DNA from: Tepidamorphus sp.
Lineage (GTDB): Bacteria > Pseudomonadota > Alphaproteobacteria > Rhizobiales > Tepidamorphaceae
Direction: 5' to 3'
Assembly: GCA_028280885.1 (NCBI GenBank)
Contig: JANQKY010000005.1
Location: forward strand, 1 to 38,807
DNA length: 38,807 bases
Part shown: piece after piece, positions 26,221 through 35,334 of the stretch
How the letters are laid out: every line of letters starts with the position of its first letter
Numbering within the stretch: position 1 is the stretch's first letter
The notes under the pieces: generated by a model
Seen by the model: only the letters and a program-made list of their open reading frames with translations
Databases searched by the model: none
Told to the model about the DNA's origin: nothing
Translations under genes and position numbers: made by a program

Positions 26221-26299
26221 GGCCGCGCAAGGAATCCCGCGCGCAGGTGTCCCCCATGCCCTGGCAATAGCAAACCGATGCCCCGCTAAACCGGCGACG
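26221..26299. repeat. 79-bp duplicated segment, copy 2
   Basis: Direct duplicate of 25891-25969 (one mismatch). It ends about 18 bases before the start of a methyltransferase gene remnant, so it may mark the breakpoint that removed the rest of that gene. Confidence 0.85.
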
Positions 26300-26316
26300 G
26301 AAGCCACGTCGCGCAC

Positions 26317-26526
26317 GGGACGAGCTATGAATGGCTGCATCCGATGTCCGATATCGTCGGGTCGCTGCTTAAGGCCGGGCTGACGCTTGCGTTCCTGGAC
26401 GAGCACGACAGCCTGCCCTGGCGCTGCGTGCCGATGATGGTGCAGGGCGCGGACAGGATGTTCCGGTTTCCTGGTGGTATTGCCGCGCCGCCAGCGGCAT
26501 TTTCGCTTCGAGCCGGGAAGCGGTGA
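26317..26526 (+). pseudogene. C-terminal remnant of a class I SAM-dependent methyltransferase
   Basis: About 70 codons are open up to a TGA at 26524-26526. The translation (GTSYEWLHPMSDIVGSLLKAG, then LTLAFLDEHDSLPWR, FRFPGGIAAPPAAFSLRAGK) follows the end of class I methyltransferases: an aromatic-E-W-x-H-P motif, a helix, a LxFLxEHD strand, then a P-G...P-x-x-F-S-L-x-A-x-K ending. The preceding domain with the SAM site is absent, and the sequence upstream is the 79-bp repeat. An ATG at 26344 exists, but a 60-residue product would lack the active site. It is most likely a decayed gene. Confidence 0.65.
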
Positions 26527-26828
26527 CGGACCGCCGTCGCGGCCGATTGGTGAATTGGCCCGAGGCGCCGCCCTTTGCCCCCACCCTTTGCCCCGACCCT
26601 TTACCATTGCCGTTTAGCGGGCAGACCACTATCTTGCCGGCCATGATCGAGACCGGACCCCGTCCGAACGGGCCCTGCGCCGCGCCGCTGCATGACCATG
26701 CGCTGCTGCCCTGGCGCTTCCATCCGCGCTTGAGCGCTGCCGACGGCATCCTCTGACAGGACGCCGCGCCTGCCCGCGCGCATGGTCCCGCACGAATACC
26801 CCCCGACTTCCGAATGGAAACCGAACCG

Positions 26829-28256
26829 ATGTCCGAACCTAAATCCGAAGCAAAGACCCTTTACGACAAGATCTGGGACGATCACCTGATCGAGGAACAC
26901 GAAGACGGCACCTGCCTGATCTATATCGACCGGCACCTGATCCACGAGGTGACGAGCCCGCAGGCCTTCGAAGGCCTGCGCATGAACAATCGCAAGGTGC
27001 GCGCGCCGCACAAGACGCTGGCCGTCGTCGACCACAATGTGCCCACCACCGATCGCAGCCTGGAAAACGACGACCCGCAATCGGCGCTGCAGATTGCGAC
27101 GCTGGCCAGGAACACCGCCGAATTCGGCATCGACTATTACGACGAGCACGATATCCGCCAGGGTATCGTCCATGTGATCGGGCCGGAACAGGGCTTCACC
27201 CTGCCGGGCACGACGATCGTCTGCGGCGATTCGCACACCTCCACCCACGGCGCCTTCGGCGCGCTGGCGCACGGCATCGGTACGTCCGAGGTCGAGCACG
27301 TGCTCGCCACCCAGACCCTGATGCAGCGCAAGGCGCATAACATGAAGGTCGTGGTCGACGGCACGCTGCCTGCCGGTGTGACGCCGAAGGACGTGGTGCT
27401 CGCCATCATCGGCGAGATCGGCACGGCCGGCGGCACCGGCCATGTCATCGAATATGCCGGCGAGGTGTTCCGCGCCATGTCGATGGAAGGCCGCATGACC
27501 GTCTGCAACATGTCGATCGAGGGGGGCGCGCGCGCCGGAATGATCGCGCCGGACGAGAAGGCCTATGCCTATATCGAAGGCAAGCCGCTGGCGCCGAAGG
27601 GCGAGGCCTGGGACAAGGCGCGGGCCTATTGGGACACGCTGTATTCCGACGACGGCGCCCATTTCGACCACGTCGTGACGCTCGACGGCGGCGCGCTGCC
27701 GCCGATCGTCTCCTGGGGCACCAGCCCGGAAGACGTCATCTCGGTCTCAGGCGTCGTGCCCGACCCGGACGAGATCGAGGACGAGCATCGCCGCCACGCC
27801 AAGCACCGGGCGCTTGAGTATATGGGCCTGACGCCGGGCATGAAGATCACCGACATCCGGCCGCAGAGGGTGTTCATCGGCTCCTGCACCAATTCCCGCA
27901 TCGAGGACCTGCGGGCGGCCGCCGGCATCGTTCAGGGCCATCGCGTGCACGATGACGTCACCGCCTGGGTCGTTCCCGGTTCCGGCCTCGTCAAGCATCA
28001 GGCCGAGGCGGAGGGCCTCGACAAGATCTTTACCGCCGCCGGCTTCGACTGGCGCGAACCGGGCTGCTCGATGTGCCTTGCCATGAACGCCGACCGGCTG
28101 GCGCCCGAGGAGCGTTGCGCCTCGACCTCGAACCGCAATTTCGAGGGTCGCCAGGGTTTCAAGGGCCGCACGCATCTCGTCTCGCCGGAAATGGCGGCAG
28201 CGGCCGCCGTTGCCGGCCATTTCGTCGACGTGCGCGCGTGGCCGAAGGCGGTGTAG
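26829..28256 (+). CDS. leuC: 3-isopropylmalate dehydratase large subunit
   Basis: 475 residues from ATG 26829; an ATG 15 bases earlier is also possible. It isomerises 2-isopropylmalate to 3-isopropylmalate in leucine synthesis with LeuD. The aconitase-type 4Fe-4S cluster ligands are C353 (GSCTNSR), C413 and C416 (GCSMCLAMN). [25 protein letters not shown] is the usual signature. leuD is not next to it, as in many alphaproteobacteria where leuC stands near rplS. The 300 bp before it (26527-26828) contain no gene I can support. Confidence 0.97.
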   Translation: MSEPKSEAKTLYDKIWDDHLIEEHEDGTCLIYIDRHLIHEVTSPQAFEGLRMNNRKVRAPHKTLAVVDHNVPTTDRSLENDDPQSALQIATLARNTAEFGIDYYDEHDIRQGIVHVIGPEQGFTLPGTTIVCGDSHTSTHGAFGALAHGIGTSEVEHVLATQTLMQRKAHNMKVVVDGTLPAGVTPKDVVLAIIGEIGTAGGTGHVIEYAGEVFRAMSMEGRMTVCNMSIEGGARAGMIAPDEKAYAYIEGKPLAPKGEAWDKARAYWDTLYSDDGAHFDHVVTLDGGALPPIVSWGTSPEDVISVSGVVPDPDEIEDEHRRHAKHRALEYMGLTPGMKITDIRPQRVFIGSCTNSRIEDLRAAAGIVQGHRVHDDVTAWVVPGSGLVKHQAEAEGLDKIFTAAGFDWREPGCSMCLAMNADRLAPEERCASTSNRNFEGRQGFKGRTHLVSPEMAAAAAVAGHFVDVRAWPKAV

Positions 28257-28306
28257 GGGAGGCCGAAGCGCCGGGGTTTTTTATCGATGGCTCGGTGGCG
28301 CCCCGA

Positions 28307-28337
28307 TCCCGGATAACCGCTATCGCGATTTCCGGGA
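28307..28337. repeat. 31-bp dispersed palindrome, copy 3
   Basis: TCCCGG, an inner CGC/GCG stem and TCCGGGA, of the same length and design as 17248-17278. It lies 50 bp after leuC. The leuC-dapF gap contains this and the next palindrome; I see no gene in it. Confidence 0.78.
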
Positions 28338-28379
28338 TGACGATGGAGAGGGTCGCGTCCGGTCGCCACACACTCTCTG

Positions 28380-28461
28380 TGTCATTGCCGGGCTTGTCCC
28401 GGCAATCCATGAACACCAAGGCCAGCGACTGTGTACATGGAGGACCGGAACCCGTCGGGGC
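28380..28461. repeat. Long palindrome module with ATCCATGAACAC core (degenerate right arm)
   Basis: TGTCATTGCCGGGCTTGTCC opens the left arm; GTGTACATGGAGGACCGG is the altered right arm. Its intact relatives are 8369-8468 and 5176-5251. Confidence 0.65.
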
Positions 28462-28717
28462 AGGACCCCCTTTGGGATGGCGAGGGCACAAATCACCTTC
28501 TCCCCGCCATCTCCACCAAGCCCCCGGGTCCGCGCCATGCACGGTCCAAGGACAAATTCCGCACGCAGCCGCGATCGGCACAGCCGGGCAACTGCGCGGA
28601 TTAATCAAACGTCCGGCCGCACACACCTAGCGCCGACCCGGCAAAACGCCATATAAAGGCCGCCAACCACACGCGCGCGCATGGGGCGCGCCGTGTCGGC
28701 ACACATCTGACAAAGCC

Positions 28718-29584
28718 ATGAGCGTGCCCGCGATCCGCTTCCGCAAGATGAATGGGCTCGGCAACGAAATCCTCGTTGTCGACCTCAGGGCGGAATCCGC
28801 GCGGCTGACGCCGCAGGCCGCCCGCGACATCGCGGCGGGAGAACGCACCGGGTTCGACCAGATGATGGTGCTGCTGCCGCCCCGCGCGCACGGGCTCGAC
28901 GCCTTCGTCAGGATCTACAACACCGATGGATCGCAATCGGCTGCCTGCGGCAACGGCACCCGCTGTATCGCCGCGGTCGTCATGGAAGAGACCGGCAACA
29001 CCGACGCCACCTTCGAGACCGATGCCGGCCTGTTGCCGGCCTGGGACGCGGGCGGCGGACTGATCACGGTCGACATGGGGCCGCCGGCGTTTGACTGGGA
29101 CCGGATCCCGCTTGCCGAGGAAATCCAGGACACGCGGATCCTCCCCGTCCAGATCGGGCCGATCGACGATCCCGTCCTGCATTCGCCCAGCGCCGTCTCG
29201 ATGGGCAATCCGCATGCGATCTTCTGGGTCGACGATGTCGCGGCCTACGATCTTGCAAAGATCGGGCCGATGCTCGAGCACCATCCGCTCTTTCCCGAGC
29301 GCGCCAACATCTCGCTTGCGCAGATCACGGCACCGGAGGCGATCACCCTGCGGGTGTGGGAGCGCGGGGCGGGGATCACGCGGGCCTGCGGCTCCGGCGC
29401 CTGCGCCGCCGCGGTCGCCGCGGCCCGGCTCCGCCGGACCGGGCGCAGCGTCACCGTCACGCTGCCGGGCGGCCCGCTGAGGATCGACTGGCGCGAGCGC
29501 GACGACCACGTGCTGATGACCGGGCCGTGGGAATTCGAATACGAGGGCGAGCTGCCGGCCGACCTCGTCCTTCCGGCGGCATGA
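28718..29584 (+). CDS. dapF: Diaminopimelate epimerase
   Basis: 288 residues. It converts LL- to meso-diaminopimelate for lysine and peptidoglycan. The catalytic pair is C77 ([12 protein letters not shown]) and C224 ([14 protein letters not shown]). [17 protein letters not shown] is the usual N-terminus. It precedes mtaB by seven bases, and mtaB overlaps ftsY, so the three form one operon. Confidence 0.96.
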   Translation: MSVPAIRFRKMNGLGNEILVVDLRAESARLTPQAARDIAAGERTGFDQMMVLLPPRAHGLDAFVRIYNTDGSQSAACGNGTRCIAAVVMEETGNTDATFETDAGLLPAWDAGGGLITVDMGPPAFDWDRIPLAEEIQDTRILPVQIGPIDDPVLHSPSAVSMGNPHAIFWVDDVAAYDLAKIGPMLEHHPLFPERANISLAQITAPEAITLRVWERGAGITRACGSGACAAAVAAARLRRTGRSVTVTLPGGPLRIDWRERDDHVLMTGPWEFEYEGELPADLVLPAA

Positions 29585-29591
29585 GGGCGCC

Positions 29592-30923
29592 ATGACCCGT
29601 CCCACCTCGCCCAACCGCATCCAGGCCCGCGTCCAGACCTTCGGCTGCCGGCTCAACACGGTCGAATCGGAGACCATCAAGACGCTCGCCGCGGAAGCCG
29701 GCGCGGACGACGCGATCGTCTTCAACACCTGCGCGGTCACCGCCGAAGCCGTCCGCCAGGCCCGCCAGGCGATCCGCAGGGCGCGCCGCGACAATCCGGG
29801 CACCCGCATCATCGTCACCGGCTGCGCCGCCCAGACCGAGCCGGACACCTTCGCCGCGATGGACGAGGTCGACCTGGTGCTCGGCAATGCCGAGAAGCTG
29901 AAGGCCGACAGCTACCGGCCCCTGCCCTTCGGCGCCGAGCCGGGCGAGCGCGTCCGCGTCAACGACATCATGGAGCTGACCGAGACCGGCGCCCATCTGG
30001 TCGAGGGCTTCGAGGGCCGGGCGCGCGCCTTCGTGCAGGTCCAGAACGGCTGCGACCACCGCTGCACCTTCTGCATTATCCCCTATGGCCGCGGGCCGTC
30101 GCGCTCGGTGCCGATGGGCGCGGTCGTCGATCAGGTGCGCAGGCTCGTCGAGAACGGCTATGCGGAAGTGGTGCTGACCGGCGTCGACCTCACCTCCTAT
30201 GGCGGCGACCTGCCGGGCGAACCGCGCTTCGGCACGCTGGTGCGGGCGGTCCTCAGGCACGTTCCGGAGCTGGACAGGCTCCGCCTCTCGTCGATCGATT
30301 CGATCGAGGCCGATGACGACCTGATGCGGGCGATCGGAGAGGAAGAGCGGCTGATGCCGCATCTGCACCTGTCGCTGCAGGCCGGCGACGACATGATCTT
30401 GAAGCGCATGAAGCGGCGGCACAGCCGCGCCCAGTCTGTGGCGTTTTGTGAAGAGGTGCGTCGGCTGCGGCCCGATACCGTCTTCGGCGCCGACCTGATC
30501 GCCGGTTTCCCGACCGAGACCGACGCGATGTTTAAGAACACCCGCGCGATCGTCGAGGACTGCGGCCTGACGCATCTGCATGTCTTTCCCTTTTCGCCGC
30601 GCAAGGGCACGCCGGCCTCCCGCATGCCGCAGGTCGACCGGGCGCTGGTCAAGGCGCGCGCCGCGATGCTGCGCGCCGAAGGGGAACGGGCGCTCGCCCG
30701 CCATCTCGACGCCGAGATCGGCCGCGATCGGCAGGTGCTGATCGAGGACGGCGCAATCGGCCGCACCGAGCATTTCACCTCCGTCACGCTTGACCGCCCG
30801 CAGGCGGCGGGCGCAATCGTCGCGGCGACGGTCACCGGCCATGACGGCAGGCGGCTCGCCGCGACACCCACCAACAAGACCCCGACCAACAAGACCCCGA
30901 CCGACAAGACATTGGCCGCATGA
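29592..30923 (+). CDS. mtaB: tRNA t6A37 methylthiotransferase
   Basis: 443 residues. It is a radical SAM enzyme that adds a methylthio group to t6A37 of tRNA. The first cluster uses C19 (TFGCRLN), C47 (FNTCAVT) and C78 (VTGCAAQ). The radical SAM cluster uses C154, C158 and C161 (CDHRCTFC). The N-terminal UPF0004 domain, the radical SAM barrel and a short TRAM-like end are in the usual order. The final 19 residues are a TPTNK repeat from a 15-bp tandem repeat. Its stop overlaps the ftsY start in ATGA. The MtaB branch is chosen over MiaB on the NTVESE motif. Confidence 0.92.
   Translation: MTRPTSPNRIQARVQTFGCRLNTVESETIKTLAAEAGADDAIVFNTCAVTAEAVRQARQAIRRARRDNPGTRIIVTGCAAQTEPDTFAAMDEVDLVLGNAEKLKADSYRPLPFGAEPGERVRVNDIMELTETGAHLVEGFEGRARAFVQVQNGCDHRCTFCIIPYGRGPSRSVPMGAVVDQVRRLVENGYAEVVLTGVDLTSYGGDLPGEPRFGTLVRAVLRHVPELDRLRLSSIDSIEADDDLMRAIGEEERLMPHLHLSLQAGDDMILKRMKRRHSRAQSVAFCEEVRRLRPDTVFGADLIAGFPTETDAMFKNTRAIVEDCGLTHLHVFPFSPRKGTPASRMPQVDRALVKARAAMLRAEGERALARHLDAEIGRDRQVLIEDGAIGRTEHFTSVTLDRPQAAGAIVAATVTGHDGRRLAATPTNKTPTNKTPTDKTLAA
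30864..30908 (+). repeat. 15-bp tandem repeat in the mtaB tail
   Basis: Three in-frame 15-bp units encode TPTNK, TPTNK and TPTDK just before the stop. As each unit is five codons, changes in number keep the frame and the overlap with ftsY. Confidence 0.85.
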
Positions 30924-31960
30924 ACGACGAGACCACCGGCAGAAGTTTCATGGACCGCATGCTCGGCCGCAAGGCGCCGGACGCGGGGCCCGGGGAGCAG
31001 CATGTGCCGGATGCCGAACCGGCCGAAACCGGAAAACCGCGCAGCTGGTTCCAGCGCCTGAAATCCGGCCTTGCCCGCTCCTCCTCGGCGCTCGGCGAAA
31101 ACCTCACCGCCCTGATCCGCAAGCGCAAGCTCGACGACGCGACGCTGCAGGATCTGGAGGACGTGCTGATCCAGGCCGATCTCGGCGTCGAGACGGCGGT
31201 CAGGATCACCGAGCGGCTGGCGAGCGAACGCTACGACAAGGAAATCGACGACGCCGAACTGCGCGCGGTGCTGGCCGCCGAGATCGCGGCCGTCCTGAAA
31301 CCCGTTGCCAGGCCGCTTGAGATCGATCCCGGCAACAAGCCGCACGTGATCCTCGTCGTCGGCGTCAACGGCGCCGGCAAGACCACGACGATCGGCAAGC
31401 TCGCCTCGAAATTTTGCGCCGACGGCAAGTCGGTGGTGCTGGGCGCCGGCGATACCTTCCGCGCGGCCGCCATCGAGCAACTCAAGATCTGGGGCGAGCG
31501 CACCGGCTCGCCGGTCATTGCCCGCGATCAGGGGGCGGATGCGGCGGGTCTCGCCTTCGATGCCATGCGCGAGGCGCGCGACAGTGGTGCCGATGTGGTG
31601 ATGATCGACACCGCCGGCCGCCTGCAGAACAAGTCGGAGCTGATGGCGGAACTTGAAAAGATCGTCCGGGTGATCCGCAAGCAGGACGAGACGGCGCCGC
31701 ATGACGTGCTTCTGGTGCTCGATGCGACCACCGGTCAGAACGCGATGCAGCAGGCAGAGATCTTTTCGGCCCGTTGCGGCGTATCAGGAATCGTGATGAC
31801 GAAACTGGACGGCACCGCGCGCGGCGGCATCCTGGTGGCGATCGCGGCCCGGCACAAGCTGCCGGTCCACGCGATCGGCGTCGGCGAGGGCATCGAGGAT
31901 TTGCAGTCGTTCGATGCGGACGAGTTTGCAAGCGCGATCGTCGGCGGCGCGGTGGATTGA
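30920..31960 (+). CDS. ftsY: Signal recognition particle receptor FtsY
   Basis: 346 residues. It docks SRP-ribosome complexes at the inner membrane. A short acidic A region (about residues 1-40) precedes the N domain and the GTPase with [16 protein letters not shown] (148-163), DTAGR and [10 protein letters not shown]. The pairing of ffh and ftsY in one 10-kb stretch, with ribosomal genes between, is notable but they are separate transcription units. It overlaps mtaB by four bases. Confidence 0.97.
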   Translation: MNDETTGRSFMDRMLGRKAPDAGPGEQHVPDAEPAETGKPRSWFQRLKSGLARSSSALGENLTALIRKRKLDDATLQDLEDVLIQADLGVETAVRITERLASERYDKEIDDAELRAVLAAEIAAVLKPVARPLEIDPGNKPHVILVVGVNGAGKTTTIGKLASKFCADGKSVVLGAGDTFRAAAIEQLKIWGERTGSPVIARDQGADAAGLAFDAMREARDSGADVVMIDTAGRLQNKSELMAELEKIVRVIRKQDETAPHDVLLVLDATTGQNAMQQAEIFSARCGVSGIVMTKLDGTARGGILVAIAARHKLPVHAIGVGEGIEDLQSFDADEFASAIVGGAVD

Positions 31961-32013
31961 GGGATAGCACGGCACGGACTACAGGCTGTTTGACAGACGT
32001 ACCCCCACCCCGA

Positions 32014-32036
32014 CCCTCCCCCACAAGGGGGGAGGG
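32014..32036. repeat. C/G-rich intergenic hairpin after ftsY
   Basis: CCCTCCCCC (32014-32022) pairs with GGGGGAGGG (32028-32036). A second, longer one follows at about 32063-32098. No T run follows, so it is a repeat rather than a convincing terminator. It may still end transcription of the dapF-mtaB-ftsY operon. Confidence 0.5.
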
Positions 32037-32176
32037 AGCGAAAACCGCACGGCCGGGATCTCCCCTCCCCCCAATCTACTGGAACTGGGGGAGGGGTTGA
32101 GGGAGGGGAACCCTGTCACTGCGATGCCGTGCCGAACCGGGGTGGCGAGAGAGGGCATGCAATCTCTCTACAGGCG

Positions 32177-32322
32177 TCATGCCTGGACGTGTTCCGGTCC
32201 TCCATGAACACCTTCGCTGGCATGGGTGTTCATGGATTGCCGGGGCGAGCCCGGCAATGACAGTGGGTGTGGGACGAGCCCGGCAATGACAGTGGGTGTG
32301 GGACGAGCCCGGCAATGACAAC
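32177..32322. repeat. Long palindrome with an internal 29-bp tandem repeat
   Basis: The ATCCATGAACAC-type palindrome begins at 32177. Its right arm is extended by 29-bp units starting CGAGCCCGGCAATGACAGTG at 32247, 32276 and (partial) 32305. The repeated unit is part of the palindrome arm itself. It explains most of the 580-bp gap, with the two modules that follow. Confidence 0.75.
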
Positions 32323-32357
32323 GGAGTGGCGGCGGCGGGGTCCAGACCCCTCGATCG

Positions 32358-32402
32358 TCATCCCGGCCGAAACGAAGTGGAGAGCCGGGATCGGGGAGCC
32401 CC
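32358..32402. repeat. GTCATCCCGG-type dispersed palindrome
   Basis: Shares the GTCATCCCGG start and the CGGGGAGCCCC end with 17385-17429. No gene overlaps it. Confidence 0.65.
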
Positions 32403-32442
32403 AGTCCCGGAAGACAGGACACCGCACCGGCGGGTTCTCTCA

Positions 32443-32473
32443 TCCCGTATAACCGCTGACGCGGTTTCCGGGA
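32443..32473. repeat. 31-bp dispersed palindrome, copy 4
   Basis: Runs from TCCCG to CCGGGA with AACCGC / GCGGTT arms, again exactly 31 bp. It ends about 70 bp before the start of the septation protein A gene. Confidence 0.78.
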
Positions 32474-32541
32474 TGACGACAGCAAAGGACGGCGAAAGAA
32501 ATGCCGCCTCGCGGACCGGAAGCAAAGGAAGGACGAAACCG

Positions 32542-33141
32542 ATGAGCCGGCCTGAAACGATCGAGCACGTCCCCGGACCGCCGGACTGGGTGAAGCCGGC
32601 GCTGGAGCTCGGGCCGCTGATCGTGTTCTTCGCGGTCAACTGGCAGGGTGGCATCTTCTGGGCGACGGGCTTCTTCATTCCCGCAACGCTCCTGTCGGTC
32701 GGCATCTCATGGTACCTGATGCGCACCATTCCGGTCATGCCGATGTTCACCGCCGTGGTCGTCACCATCTTCGGCGGCCTGACGCTGTGGCTGCATGACG
32801 ACCTGTTCATCAAGCTCAAACCGACCATCGTGAACGTGTTCTTCGCGATCGGCCTGGTGATCGGGCTCTATTTCCGCCGCATGCTGCTGAAATACGCCTT
32901 CGGCACCGTCTTCAAGATGACCGAGGAGGGCTGGCGCATCTGCACCCTGCGCTGGGCCGGCTTCTTCCTGTTCCTGGCGGCGCTGAACGAGGTGGTCTGG
33001 CGCAACTTCTCGACCGATTTCTGGGTCACCTTCAAGGTGTTCGGCGTCTTCCCGATCACCATGCTGTTCGCCACCCTGCAACTGCCGCTTCTGAAGAAAT
33101 ACGGGCTTGAAGAGGACGACGAAACGTCGAAATCTGCCTAG
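32542..33141 (+). CDS. ispZ: Septation protein A (YciB/IspZ family)
   Basis: 199 residues from ATG 32542, preceded by GGAAGGACGAAACC; the longer in-frame extension crosses repeats. The protein is a polytopic inner-membrane protein with about five helices. ELGPLIVFFAVNWQGGIFWATG and NEVVWRNFSTDFWVTFKVFGVFPITMLFA are typical. Family members influence septation and envelope integrity. It lies downstream of ftsY, as in many relatives. Its TAG overlaps the stop of the convergent DUF2332 gene by three bases. Confidence 0.9.
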   Translation: MSRPETIEHVPGPPDWVKPALELGPLIVFFAVNWQGGIFWATGFFIPATLLSVGISWYLMRTIPVMPMFTAVVVTIFGGLTLWLHDDLFIKLKPTIVNVFFAIGLVIGLYFRRMLLKYAFGTVFKMTEEGWRICTLRWAGFFLFLAALNEVVWRNFSTDFWVTFKVFGVFPITMLFATLQLPLLKKYGLEEDDETSKSA

Positions 33142-34184
33142 AGCCAGTCGATCCAGCGGCCGTGCCAGTCGCAGCGGGCGAGCAGCCGCGCCTCGCCGCC
33201 GGGCCAGAGCGTCAGGGTCAGGCCCGCGCAGCCGCGCTCGCCGATGCCTTCCATCCGCAGCCAGGCAAGCGGCGTCTGCGCCGTCGCGGCCGCGCCGTGA
33301 CGCGACAGCGTCGCCTCGATGCGGCGCCGCGTCGCGTCGGGCAGATACTGCCAGACGACGGAATGCATGACCGTCGCGCACCGGCCGGATGCCGTTTCGG
33401 ACAGCCGATGCTCCAGCCACTCGGCGGCGTCCCTGCGGTCGATGTCCACACGGTTTTCGGCGGCGATCTTCAATGCGGCGGCCTGCCGTTCGAGCCGATA
33501 GGGCTGATCCGGCCAGGTAAAGGCGGCAAGCCGCAGCCGGTGTTGCGGATCGGCGGGATCAATCGGCCTGGCATCGCAACCGGCGCGCGCGGCGATGACA
33601 AGGTCGCCGCCAAGCGATGGCGCGGCGCCACGCAGCTCGGTGGCAAGCCGCACCGCACTGTTCGGCTCTCCCCAGGACGATGACCCGTAGACATAGTGGA
33701 ACCGGTCGGGATGCAGCAGATTGAGGCCGCTGCTGGCACCCAGCTCCATCAGGTCGATCGGCCGCCCCGTTTCGCGGGCAATCGTCAGGAGCCCCGGCAG
33801 CAACACGGCCGACCGGGCGACCTCATTGGTCTGCGGCGGGTGCCGCAGCCAGTCCAGAATACGGTCGGCATGGCGGTCGAGGCTCCGCTCGATTGCCGCG
33901 CGAAGCCGGTCCGGGTCCGCTTCGGCGGGCGGATAGACCGCCGCGAGATCTTCCTCAGCCCCCTCGAGCACCAGGCCATGCAACGCGCCGGTCATCCGCA
34001 GCGCCAAGGCGTCGGCATGGGGATCGCCCGCCCAGCCGAGCACGGCATCACCGACCGGATGGGCCGGATCGAGCCGGTCTGCGAGATGATCGAGAATCCG
34101 TCCCGTGAAGGGCGAGCCGAGCGTGTGACAGGCCTCGGCCTGTTCGCGAAAGGCGGTCCGGACCGGATGCGCGGCCCCGCTCAA
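33138..34184 (-). CDS. DUF2332 family protein
   Basis: 348 residues, the usual length of DUF2332. Recognisable parts are FREQAEACHTLGSPFTGRIL, the LMELGASSGLNLL stretch (shared with SAM-binding Rossmann folds), and the late MHSVVWQYLP. The family resembles methyltransferases, so SAM binding is likely, but activity has not been assigned. It overlaps the NUDIX gene by four bases (ATGA), and both are probably translated together. Confidence 0.85.
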   Translation of the reverse strand: MSGAAHPVRTAFREQAEACHTLGSPFTGRILDHLADRLDPAHPVGDAVLGWAGDPHADALALRMTGALHGLVLEGAEEDLAAVYPPAEADPDRLRAAIERSLDRHADRILDWLRHPPQTNEVARSAVLLPGLLTIARETGRPIDLMELGASSGLNLLHPDRFHYVYGSSSWGEPNSAVRLATELRGAAPSLGGDLVIAARAGCDARPIDPADPQHRLRLAAFTWPDQPYRLERQAAALKIAAENRVDIDRRDAAEWLEHRLSETASGRCATVMHSVVWQYLPDATRRRIEATLSRHGAAATAQTPLAWLRMEGIGERGCAGLTLTLWPGGEARLLARCDWHGRWIDWL

Positions 34185-34735
34185 AGGAACGGCCGCCCGT
34201 CCGGCATCCTGTCGCCGACCGCCCCGTCGGGATTGGCGAAAGGCGGCATGGCCGCGCCGGTTTCGACCGCCTGATCATGATGGAGCGACCAGTGAACGCT
34301 CGGGAAGGCGAGATCGTCGAAGGGGATTTCGTCCCAGGCAAACAGCGCCACCTCGAGGCTTTCCGGCCCCGGCTTGAAGCCGCCGACAAGGCTTGCCCGG
34401 AAGATCACCTGGACCTGCGACAGGCGCGGCACCGAATAGACCGCGAGGATGCCGGAGATGGCGAGGTCCGCATTGGCCTCCTCGATCGCCTCTCGCCGGG
34501 CGCCCTGCTCGGTCGTCTCGTTCAGTTCCATGTAGCCGGCGGGAATCGTCCAGTAGCCCCGCCGCGGCTCGATGGCGCGCCGGCACAGCAGGATCCGAGA
34601 CTCCGACCGAACGACGGACCCCACGACCACCTTCGGATTGACGTAGTCGACGAAACCGCATTGCCGGCAGACGCTGCGTTCGTGGGTATCGCCGTCGGGG
34701 ACGGTTTTATGGAAATCGGGACTGGTATCGGACAT
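34181..34735 (-). CDS. NUDIX hydrolase with N-terminal zinc-ribbon-like Cys pair
   Basis: 184 residues. A single CxxC (C23, C26) near the start resembles half of the zinc ribbon of NudC-like proteins. The NUDIX box spans G67 to A89 (GYMELNE, then REAIEEANA): G-x5-E-x7-R-E-x2-E-E is kept, but the final Gly is replaced by Asn. The enzyme should cut a nucleoside diphosphate linked to another group; the substrate is unknown. Translational coupling with DUF2332 suggests a shared process. Confidence 0.85.
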   Translation of the reverse strand: MSDTSPDFHKTVPDGDTHERSVCRQCGFVDYVNPKVVVGSVVRSESRILLCRRAIEPRRGYWTIPAGYMELNETTEQGARREAIEEANADLAISGILAVYSVPRLSQVQVIFRASLVGGFKPGPESLEVALFAWDEIPFDDLAFPSVHWSLHHDQAVETGAAMPPFANPDGAVGDRMPDGRPFL

Positions 34736-34854
34736 GGCGGCGATGGTGCAGTGCGACCGGGTCGAAAATCAACCATGCGATCCGGTTTTCGACGCCGCCC
34801 ACGTCGTGGACGCAATGCGAAAGCAGTTCGAATGCCGTGCTGTTCGGCACAGAC

Positions 34855-35139
34855 CCACTGCTGTCCGGTTCAGCGAGGACTGGGTTTTGGTTTTCAGTCT
34901 GGCCACGTACCCGGACGTCATCCCCGCGGCGGCGGGGATCCAGTAACCTCATGAGTTAATTTGGTTTTTCGGCCGTGCTCCAGATGCCGGCACAGGGGGT
35001 ACCGGATCCCCGATCAAGTCGGGGATGACGGCTGAGTTGGTGGATGGGCAGCGCCTGTCCCGCGACCATCATTTGCCGAAAACGTCATGCAAGACAACCG
35101 GTTAGTCGACGTCGCCGGATTTAAACCGGACTCCAGTGG
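34855..35139. repeat. MITE-like dispersed element, copy 2, with 7-bp flanking direct repeat
   Basis: A 285-bp element in reverse orientation to the copy at 4933. Its ends, 34855-34870 (CCACTGCTGTCCGGTT) and 35124-35139, are inverted and match at 14 of 16 positions. The sequence CACAGAC occurs immediately outside both ends (34848-34854 and 35140-35146), as expected for a target site duplication. It contains one extra palindromic insert of about 43 bp around 34988-35032 that copy 1 lacks. It carries no coding frame. Flanks to 34736 and to 35334 hold no gene that I can support. Confidence 0.8.
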
Positions 35140-35334
35140 CACAGACCCGCCCGGCGGCGGAAACGGGATACGCTCGATCGGCCTCGGAAAAGAGACTTTG
35201 CCGGTTCATCTTTTCAAGGCGCCATCGTTGACGTATGGTAATGCAGCCAACGAGACGGCTTGTGAACGAGCCGCGACGCGCGAGGAGCGCAGAGTGTGGC
35301 GCAATTTCGCCATGCTCCCTTAGGGGGCGTCCGC

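Noticed and set aside
26523..26756. 77-residue frame before leuC
   Set aside because: Pro/Leu-rich, no ribosome site and no recognisable motif; probably leader DNA of leuC.
35087..35323. 78-residue frame after the MITE-like element
   Set aside because: It begins inside the repeat element and has no ribosome site; coding potential is weak.
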